Part shown: in pieces, positions 11,736 to 17,721 of the stretch
Position numbering within the stretch: the first letter of the stretch is position 1
Layout: the number at the start of each line of letters is the position of its first letter
NCBI GenBank assembly: GCA_937920545.1
Contig: CAKZUG010000102.1
Span: forward strand, 1-36,319
Direction of reading: 5' to 3'
Source of the DNA: an uncultured Saccharophagus sp.
GTDB taxonomy: Bacteria; Pseudomonadota; Gammaproteobacteria; Pseudomonadales; Cellvibrionaceae
Length of the DNA: 36,319 bases
Made by a program: the position numbers and the translations under genes
Notes under the pieces: generated by a model
Database searches by the model: none
What the model was told of the DNA's origin: nothing
Seen by the model: only the letters and a program-made list of their open reading frames with translations

Positions 11736-13070
11736 ATGCCGATAAAACAAGTACAAATTGATGTGAGTGAACTAACAATAGGTATGTTTATATCGGCGTT
11801 AGATTGCACTTGGTCAAAAACGCCTTTCCCGCTTCAAGGTTTTTATATTCGTGATGTTAACGAAATAAAAGATATTAAAGCGTATTGCCGTCATGTATTT
11901 ATTGATGTGCGTAAAGGCGCATCTCCTCTCGAGCAAAAAGCGTCTCGTACACTGTATAAAAAAACTCCGGTTAGCCGTAGCGATACTTCGCGTACGCCTA
12001 GTGGCACGATAGCTGTATCGGTCAATACAATTAAAATAGACCGCACAGTTTATAGTCGCACCATACCGTTAAAGTCTGAGCTTAAACAAGCTAAGGCTTT
12101 TTACAGCGATATCGCGGCATCGCTTGAATCGGTGTCTAGCCAAATTAGTCGCCATCAAGCTATCTCTTCATCGGAATTGAAAATAGCGGTAAGCAATATG
12201 GTAGGCAGCGTTTTGCGCAGCCCAGATGCCTTCACGTGGTTAAGTCAAGTCAACAGTAAAGACACCCATACCTATACTCATGCGCTGCGTTGCGCGGTCT
12301 GGTCGGTAATTTTTGGTCGGCATATGGGGTTGACTAAAGGTGATTTAGATATACTCGCAGCAGGCGTGATATTAAAAGATATCGGCAAAGTTAAGTTGTC
12401 GACACCGCTGCTAGAAAAAGACACGCGAACCACAACAGAGCAGCAAGAGTACGAACGTTTTGTCGAATACGGTGTAGGTATGCTGAGTGAATCGCAAGGC
12501 ATGCACCCTAAAATTATCTCTGTCGTTAAAACCCATTGCGAGCGTGTTAATGGTAGCGGTTATCCCCAGTTTTTACGTGGCGATAAAATCCCCCTGCTTG
12601 GTAAAATGGCCGGGCTTGTGACCTTTTACGACGAAACCGTTAACCCCCGTGGCGCATCTCAACCGTTATCACCTTCAAATGCCGTGAGCGTATTATACAA
12701 AACCCGTAACCAAGACTTTCAAGAGCAATTAGTTGTCGAGTTTATACGCGCCATAGGCTTATATCCAACGGGCACCACAGTTGTTTTATCCACAGGTGAA
12801 GTGGGCGTAGTAGTGGAACAAAACTTTGAGCAGCGCCTGCACCCGAAAATATTGGTGCTCACCAACCCAGAAAAAAAGCGCCTAGACAAAGCCATACTCA
12901 TAGACCTAGCCGAAGAATACACCCGCAGTAAAAAAAGCAAACAACCAAAAGTCGAAATCAAAAAAGACATCGAACCCGGCGCCTACGGCATAGACGCCCA
13001 AGAAGCCCGCGATATTTACTTCGAATTAAACAGCCCAAAAGGCTTCTTAGCTAAACTCTTTAAAGCTTAA
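11736..13070 (+). CDS. DUF3391/HD-GYP domain protein with degenerate active site
   Basis: The N-terminal ~120 residues (VQIDVSELTIGMFISALDC) match the DUF3391 module that often precedes HD-GYP c-di-GMP phosphodiesterases. Residues ~165-320 align with the HD-GYP fold: an H in THALRCAVWS, ILKDIGKVKLSTPLLEK, then HCERVNGSGYPQFLRGDKIPL. The metal-site motifs are altered. HD is KD (K214-D215), HHExxDG is HCERVNG (C268, N272), and the usual D near DxxFDAL is replaced (VTFYDET). GYP (275-277) is intact. Phosphodiesterase activity is therefore doubtful, and a binding or protein-interaction role is plausible. The ORF track opens at GTG 11715; ATG 11736 gives the common MPIKQVQIDV start. Downstream lies repeat copy A, then ktrB facing it. 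Confidence 0.85.
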   Translation: MPIKQVQIDVSELTIGMFISALDCTWSKTPFPLQGFYIRDVNEIKDIKAYCRHVFIDVRKGASPLEQKASRTLYKKTPVSRSDTSRTPSGTIAVSVNTIKIDRTVYSRTIPLKSELKQAKAFYSDIAASLESVSSQISRHQAISSSELKIAVSNMVGSVLRSPDAFTWLSQVNSKDTHTYTHALRCAVWSVIFGRHMGLTKGDLDILAAGVILKDIGKVKLSTPLLEKDTRTTTEQQEYERFVEYGVGMLSESQGMHPKIISVVKTHCERVNGSGYPQFLRGDKIPLLGKMAGLVTFYDETVNPRGASQPLSPSNAVSVLYKTRNQDFQEQLVVEFIRAIGLYPTGTTVVLSTGEVGVVVEQNFEQRLHPKILVLTNPEKKRLDKAILIDLAEEYTRSKKSKQPKVEIKKDIEPGAYGIDAQEARDIYFELNSPKGFLAKLFKA

Positions 13071-13084
13071 GAGAAAGGTTGTCA

Positions 13085-13365
13085 CTTTGTGGCTTTAAGG
13101 CGCTACGCTTTTAGGACGCGCTTTGCGCTTGCTGGTCGGCCTACGGCCTTGCAGGATGTAGGAAAGGAAGGCGCTGCGCTTTTAGGGCGCGCTGCGCGCT
13201 TGCAGGGCGGCCTACGGCCTTGTAGGGTTTAGGAAAAGGCAGGCATTCGCTATTTTGTTTTACTTTACTTTATGTTTTGACTTTGCCTTTCCTAAAAGCA
13301 GCGAAGCTGCGCCCACAAGGCCGCCCTTAAAGCGCAGCGGCTAAAAGCCTCGTAGAGGCGTCCTG
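13085..13365. repeat. Composite hairpin repeat, copy A
   Basis: A ~280-base element between convergent HD-GYP and ktrB genes. Its left part holds two tandem ~80-base direct repeats, each with GGCGCTACGC/GGCGCTGCGC, then CGCGCTGCGCGC-like and CGGCCTACGGCC units, ending TAGGAAAGG or TTTAGGAAAAGG. An AT-rich spacer of about 45 bases ends TTTTGACTTTGC. The right part reads GCCTTTCCTAAA, GCAGCGAAGCTGC, CCACAAGGCC, AGCGCAGCGGC and GCCTCGTAGAGGC. The left and right parts are partly reverse-complementary, so the whole can fold into a long branched structure that may also serve as a two-way terminator. Confidence 0.85.
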
Positions 13366-13372
13366 TGTTCCA

Positions 13373-14701
13373 CTAAATAACTAAGTCGTTGTCTTTCAGC
13401 TCGTCTTTTGTTTCGTCGTGCATCGATAGTGCAATACCAAATGTGAGCAGGCCAACTCGGCCCATAAACATTAATATAATTACAATAGTTTTGCCTAAGT
13501 TAGATAAGTCGCCGGTTAACCCCATGCTCAAACCCACTGTGCCTAGTGCCGATATAACCTCAAAAAGAACCACTTCAAAGGCGGCGGTTTGTTCTAGCGT
13601 TAGTAGCAGCAAGGTGGCTAAAAAAGTAATACTGCAAAAATACGCAAAGCTGGCCGTGGCAATTTGCATGCGGTTAAGTGATAAGCGCCGTTTGTTATAG
13701 CGCACCTGCGATCGCTCTTTAAGCGTACTGCGCATAAGTGCCCACAAAGCTGCAAAGGTGGTTGATTTAAGCCCGCCTCCTGTCCCCGATGGTGACGCAC
13801 CAAATGCCATTAAAAATAACACAACCAAAATTACCGCCGACGACAAGACGCCAAAATCAACGGTGTTAAAGCCGACTGTGGTGGTAGCCGTCATAATTTG
13901 AAAAAATGCAGCTAATAAACGCTCCCACGGTGCGAGGTTGGCAATATGTGGCTCGGCAATAAATAAAAAAAGTGTACCCAAAAATGAAAACCAGAATGTA
14001 ATTTCAACAATCACTTTACTAGTAAAATGCAGGTTATCTTGTTTTTTGGTTAAGGTGTGCCAAATATCAACCATCACAATAAAGCCAATGGCGCCTAAGT
14101 AGCTGGATACCGCAATCGTCATGACAAGATAAGGGTTGTTAGCGTAATTGACAAAGCTGTTTGTGTTTAGGCTAAAGCCTGCCGTACAAAAAGCCGAAAT
14201 ACTATGGAATATTGCCGACTAAATAGGGTTCGGTTCATTGTTGTAGACAAAAATGCTATACAAAAACATAGCGCCCACTAGTTCACAAATAAAGGTAAAC
14301 ACTATCACTAGTTTAATAAAGCGCTTAATGCTGAAATCTTCAGGGAGCGAAAACGTTTTTTTACAAATGTCCTCACGCATACCCGACATACGGTTTTGAA
14401 TAGACAACACCACAAACGAGCCAAACGTCATATACCCAATACCCCCCAACTGAATCAGCAGTAAAATCACTAACTCGCCAAAAAAGGTATAACTTTCGCC
14501 CACATTTACCGTAACCAGCCCCGTAGTAGATGCCGCCGACGCCGCACTAAATAAGTTATCGAGGGCTCTCACATTCATACTTTGTGAAAAAGGCAAACAC
14601 AACAAAAGCCACCCCAGCAAAATATAAGACAAATACCCAAAAATAAGGATTTTAGTGGGTTTAATATTCGAGATAATCTCTAACGCATTCAGGTTTTTCA
14701 A
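13373..14701 (-). pseudogene. ktrB: KtrB/TrkH-type K+ transporter subunit, split by an in-frame TAG
   Basis: KtrB proteins are inner-membrane potassium-translocating subunits with four pore-loop repeats. Two track ORFs (160 and 249 aa) lie in the same frame, and the region between them is also in frame. A single TAG codon (+ strand 14219-14221) separates ...NNEPNPI from SAIFHSISAFCTAGFSLN. Reading through gives 442 residues, a normal KtrB length. All four filter loops are visible: ASTTGLVT, AFCTAGFS, TTTVGFNT and LGTVGLSMG. A Trp codon (TGG to TAG) is a plausible ancestor, since Trp is common just before this FHS motif. The start would be TTG 14701 with a poor ribosome site. No KtrA/TrkA partner gene lies beside it. 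It is either a recent pseudogene, a sequencing error or an amber read-through case. Confidence 0.85.
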
Positions 14702-14780
14702 AAGGTTTCAACTTAATTAAAATGATAGTTTTTGACTAATGTAACTACTACGTTAATTGATGTCGTTGGGTTTGTATAGT

Positions 14781-15019
14781 AGGGAAAGGTCGCCACGTTG
14801 TGGCTTCAAGGCGCTACGCTTTTAGGGCGCGCTGCGCGCTTGCAGGACGGCCTTTGGCCTTGCAGGATTTAGGAAGAGATTAAGAGCATGCAAGTATTCG
14901 TGATTTTGTTTTTTCTTTTGACTTTGCTTTTGCCTTTCCTAAAAGCAGCGAAGCTGCGCCCACAAGGCCGAAGGCCGCCCTTAAAGCGCAGCGCTTACAA
15001 GCCTCGTAGAGGCGCCCTG
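14781..15019. repeat. Composite hairpin repeat, copy B
   Basis: The most regular copy (~240 bases), between the start of ktrB and the 3' end of the GIY-YIG gene. Left arm: GGCGCTACGC, GGGCGCGCTGCGCGC, CGGCCTTTGGCC, TTTAGGAAGAG. The AT-rich spacer ends TTTTGACTTTGC. Right arm: CCTTTCCTAAAAG, GCAGCGAAGCTGC, GGCCGAAGGCC, AGCGCAGCGCTT, GCCTCGTAGAGGC. Several units are small palindromes around a 1-3 base centre. It has the same spacer orientation as the other copies. Its right end overlaps the last codons of the GIY-YIG gene. Confidence 0.88.
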
Positions 15020-15253
15020 TTTTAATTTTATTTTTTGTTGTTTGGTCAGTTTTTTGATCGCGGCTTCGCGTTTGCAGGCGCTTGATCTGTCGGGGTGGGG
15101 TTCGCTATAAACCAAAGTAACTGGGCGGCGGGTGCGAGTGTATTTTGCGCCTTTGGTTGTATAATTGTGTTCGTGTAGTCGGCGGGTAAGGTCGGTGGTT
15201 ACACCGCAATATAGGGTGTTATCTTGGCATTGGAGTAGGTAAGTGTGCCACAT
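14981..15253 (-). CDS. GIY-YIG domain protein (UPF0213/YhbQ-like)
   Basis: A 90-residue single-domain GIY-YIG protein. MWHTYLLQCQDNTLYCGVTTDLTRRLHEHN is the GIY-YIG half (LYCGVT replaces the GIY/YIG strand pair), followed by KGAKYTRTRRPVTLVY and a helix with REAAIKKLTKQQKIKL, typical of the small UPF0213/YhbQ group. Members are predicted nucleases of uncertain role, some linked to DNA repair. The last ~11 residues (GASTRLVSAAL) and the stop are encoded by the right arm of repeat copy B, so the native C-terminus has been replaced or extended by the repeat. The fold itself appears complete before this point. Confidence 0.85.
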   Translation of the reverse strand: MWHTYLLQCQDNTLYCGVTTDLTRRLHEHNYTTKGAKYTRTRRPVTLVYSEPHPDRSSACKREAAIKKLTKQQKIKLKQGASTRLVSAAL

Positions 15254-15760
15254 GGTGGGGTCGTTTTTTGTGATGAGTAGGTTTAAGGTTGGGTGAATAC
15301 TAGCATGTTTTAAAAGTATAAGGTTTGAGGGGAAGGTTTTAGGGCGCGCTCTACGCTCTTGTGGGGTTTAGGAAAAGATTAAAAACATACAAGCGTTTAC
15401 TCTTTGGTTTTTGGCTTTGCTTTTTCTAAAAGGAGCCAGCCTGAATCAATAAGGCTGTAGGTCGGCCTAAAACAAGCCATATAATGGCGTTCTTTTTTTC
15501 ATGCTTTTGCGTGAAAGTGCCAGTGCTTAATTGTATTGTGAGCGGGTGTTTTGGGTGTTTATTTGATGGGTTTGTTTACTTATTTAACAGTAATATATTG
15601 TTGTAATATTGTGCGAGTGAAAATGTGCATACCATACTTAGTCGTGATAAATGGTATTAACAATTGCAGTGATTTAATTTAACGATGGTTGTGTTTATTA
15701 TATTGGGGATGGTATGTAGCTATTTAGGTGTGATATTAGGTTGGTTAGCTATCTATATAT
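15254..15760. other. Intergenic region between GIY-YIG gene and pilA
   Basis: No gene is supported in this AT-rich stretch. It contains repeat copy C (15331-15480) and, outside it, only scattered T-rich and TAATATTG-like sequence. The GIY-YIG promoter should be near 15260-15330, but I cannot place one. Confidence 0.5.
15331..15480. repeat. Composite hairpin repeat, copy C (degenerate)
   Basis: A shortened, diverged copy. It keeps TTTTAGGGCGCGCTCTACGC, GGGTTTAGGAAAAGATTAA, the spacer ending TTTTTGGCTTTGC, and TTTTTCTAAAAGG, but the right-arm hairpins are mostly lost or replaced (AGCC...GGCT, GGTCGGCC). It lies upstream of the GIY-YIG gene and downstream of pilA. Confidence 0.7.
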
Positions 15761-15784
15761 ATTCCCATGCGTGAGCATGGGAAT
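15761..15784 (-). terminator. pilA terminator hairpin
   Basis: Perfect 10-bp inverted repeat ATTCCCATGC / GCATGGGAAT with a 4-base loop, about 40 bases after the pilA stop. In the pilA direction it is followed by ATATATAT rather than a pure U-run. It probably ends or stabilises the abundant pilin mRNA. Confidence 0.65.
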
Positions 15785-15823
15785 GTTGTAAGATTATATC
15801 TTACTAATTTATAGTAAAAATTA

Positions 15824-16324
15824 TTAACCATCATTAGCAGCAGCAGCTTGTGTAGGTGCTGCCGGTGTATTACGACACTCAGATGGTAAGAATCGGAAGC
15901 TATCAGCTTCAGCACCACACTGCCACGCCACGCCAGAAGTGAATATAGCCGGTGTCATTGTAATAGTTTCACCGTCTAAATCTTCTGAACCTGTATTTTG
16001 GAGTGTTACTACAATTGCAGCAGTTGTAGTTGTTATTGTTAGGCCACTTACTATATCGCTTCTAATATCGCCGCTCAAACCTACCTCTGCAAGAGTATCG
16101 CAGTCACCAAGTGTTCCCTCAGAAATCAAACATTCAGAAACTGAAGTTTTAGCTGATGCAGCATAACCAATAGCTTCTGTTACTTTCGCACGCACTGTGT
16201 AATCTTGATAAGCAGGTAATGCAACCGCTGCCAAAATACCGATAATCGCAACTACGATCATTAATTCGATTAGTGTAAAACCTTTTTGTACTTGTGTTTG
16301 TACTGTTTTCATTTGCTTTTTCAT
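15824..16324 (-). CDS. pilA: Type IVa major pilin PilA
   Basis: Structural subunit of the type IV pilus, made as a prepilin, cleaved and N-methylated by PilD, and assembled through the PilQ secretin whose gene starts this window. Leader MKKQ...QVQKG is cut at G15|F16. The mature FTLIELMIVVAIIGILAAVALPAYQDYTVRAKV is the class IVa N-terminal helix with Glu5. The globular domain has four cysteines (SECL, GDCD, WQCG, SECR), suggesting two disulfides. An Ala/Pro/Thr-rich tail (NTPAAPTQAAAANDG) follows the last Cys. GGAG lies 7 bases before ATG 16324, supporting this start over the in-frame Met5. A sigma-54 promoter lies upstream. The pilA-nadC pairing matches Pseudomonas, but pilBCD are absent here. 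Confidence 0.95.
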   Translation of the reverse strand: MKKQMKTVQTQVQKGFTLIELMIVVAIIGILAAVALPAYQDYTVRAKVTEAIGYAASAKTSVSECLISEGTLGDCDTLAEVGLSGDIRSDIVSGLTITTTTAAIVVTLQNTGSEDLDGETITMTPAIFTSGVAWQCGAEADSFRFLPSECRNTPAAPTQAAAANDG

Positions 16325-16411
16325 GGTGTATCTCCAAGTTTATAAAATGATGCTCTTTGTAAAGCTGATGTAGCCGCAAAGACGCGTTACTAAAAGCTTA
16401 ATAAATATATA

Positions 16412-16426
16412 GCATGGTGTGTGCCA
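16412..16426 (-). promoter_or_regulatory. Sigma-54 (-24/-12) promoter of pilA
   Basis: Read on the minus strand, TGGCACACACCATGC gives the exact GG-N10-GC spacing of sigma-54 promoters, with a good -24 (TGGCAC) and a -12 GC. It lies about 88 bases before the pilA ATG, leaving a leader of roughly 75 bases. PilS/PilR-RpoN control of pilA is established in Pseudomonas. The upstream minus-strand DNA (16430-16540) is full of A-tracts, consistent with a bent activator region. Confidence 0.85.
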
Positions 16427-16567
16427 ACTTTTTGCTTGTGCTTTGTAGCGCTTGTTATGCCTTGGTTTTTACTTTTTTTAATGTGTTTTAGCTTCGGTTT
16501 TTTTGTTTTTTTGGCTGTGTTTCTTTTAGTTTTTTATGTTGCTTTGGGTGGTATCTGACCATATTTG

Positions 16568-17428
16568 TCACTCTGATTCGTGGTTTAATCTCATGGATAA
16601 ATCCACCGCTTCAATATGCTTTGTCAAGGCCCCTATAGATATATAATCCACGCCTGTTTTTGCCACGTTTAGCAGTGTTTGTGCTGTTATATCCCCTGAT
16701 GCTTCTAGTTTTGTTTTTTGCTCGCCGCGTTGTTCTACGGCTTTTTCCATGTCGGTTAGGCTAAAGTTATCTAGCATGATGATGTCGGCTTGGGCGTTGA
16801 GTGCTTCTGTGTATTCTTCTTGTGTTTCTACTTCTACTTCTACGGGTTTGTTGGGGGCGATACTGCGTGCTTGTTGTATGGCGTTTGTGATGCCACCGCA
16901 GGCGGCTATGTGGTTTTCTTTTATTAAAAAGGCGTCGTATAGCCCTATACGGTGATTATGGCCGCCGCCGCAGGTGACGGCGTATTTTTGGGCGTTACGC
17001 AGTAGGGGTAGGGTTTTGCGGGTATCGAGTAGTTTAACTTGGGTGTTTTTGACTAAATTGGCGTAGTAGGCGGTGGTGGTGGCGGTGCCGCTTAAGGTTT
17101 GGTAAAAATTAAGGGCGCTGCGCTCGCCGGTTAATAAGCTGCGTGCATTGCCTTTTAGGGTAAATAAGGTTTGGTTGGCCGTAACACTATCGCCATCTTG
17201 CACATGCCATTGTATGGTTACGTTTTTGTCTATTTGCTCAAACACACTCTCAACCCAAGCGCGGCCGCATACAACGGCATCTTGCCGTGTAATGACTGTG
17301 GCTGTGGCTTCTTGCGTGGCAGGTATAAGTTGCGCGGTAATATCGCCAGTGTGGATATCTTCTTGTAATGCATGCGCCACGCTTTGGTGTAAATCACGCA
17401 TCGCGTAATCAGGGAGAGTATGAGTCAT
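16568..17428 (-). CDS. nadC: Nicotinate-nucleotide pyrophosphorylase NadC
   Basis: Quinolinate phosphoribosyltransferase: makes nicotinate mononucleotide from quinolinate and PRPP in de novo NAD synthesis. The 286-residue length is normal. The N-terminal part ([17 protein letters not shown]) and [17 protein letters not shown] are family motifs. [18 protein letters not shown] with [21 protein letters not shown] forms the phosphate/quinolinate site, and EVEVETQEE plus IMLDNFS are the acidic strands of the barrel. The start is ATG 17428 with AAGG upstream. The adjacent, same-strand pilA is the conserved neighbour in Pseudomonas, but each has separate signals here. Confidence 0.96.
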   Translation of the reverse strand: MTHTLPDYAMRDLHQSVAHALQEDIHTGDITAQLIPATQEATATVITRQDAVVCGRAWVESVFEQIDKNVTIQWHVQDGDSVTANQTLFTLKGNARSLLTGERSALNFYQTLSGTATTTAYYANLVKNTQVKLLDTRKTLPLLRNAQKYAVTCGGGHNHRIGLYDAFLIKENHIAACGGITNAIQQARSIAPNKPVEVEVETQEEYTEALNAQADIIMLDNFSLTDMEKAVEQRGEQKTKLEASGDITAQTLLNVAKTGVDYISIGALTKHIEAVDLSMRLNHESE

Positions 17429-17510
17429 AAACAGCCTTAAATATCGCTAAAAATAAAAACCGTTATTTTGCGTTATTTGCTATTCAAAAGATAGAGTAAG
17501 GGAGAGGTGC

Positions 17511-17718
17511 TGCGCTTTTAGGGTAAAACAAAGGCGCTACGCTTTTAGGACGCGCTGCGCGCTTGTAGGTAAAACAAAGGTAGGGCGGCCTACGGCCTTT
17601 TGGGATGTAGGAAAAGATTTAAAACAGGAAGATGTTGAGTTGGGTGTTTTGGCTTTTGACCTTGCTTTTCCTAAAAGCCTCGAAGAGGCGCCTTGCGTTT
17701 AACAAGGCACCTTGCTGT
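17511..17718. repeat. Composite hairpin repeat, copy D
   Basis: About 205 bases between the 3' end of the beta-helix gene and the start of nadC. Left arm: GGTGCTGCGCTTTTAGGG, GGCGCTACGCTTTTAGGACG, CGCGCTGCGCGC, GGGCGGCCTACGGCC, GTAGGAAAAGAT. The first two units are each followed by a GTAAAACAAAG segment not seen in the other copies. The spacer ends TTTTGACCTTGC. Right arm: TTTTCCTAAAAG, GCCTCGAAGAGGC, and an AAGGCACCTT palindrome. Confidence 0.82.
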
Positions 17719-17721
17719 TAC

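Noticed and set aside
13085-17718. Insertion sequence or integron explanation for the repeats
   Set aside because: No transposase or integrase gene and no full IS; the units do not resemble attC sites, which would flank single cassettes in one direction.
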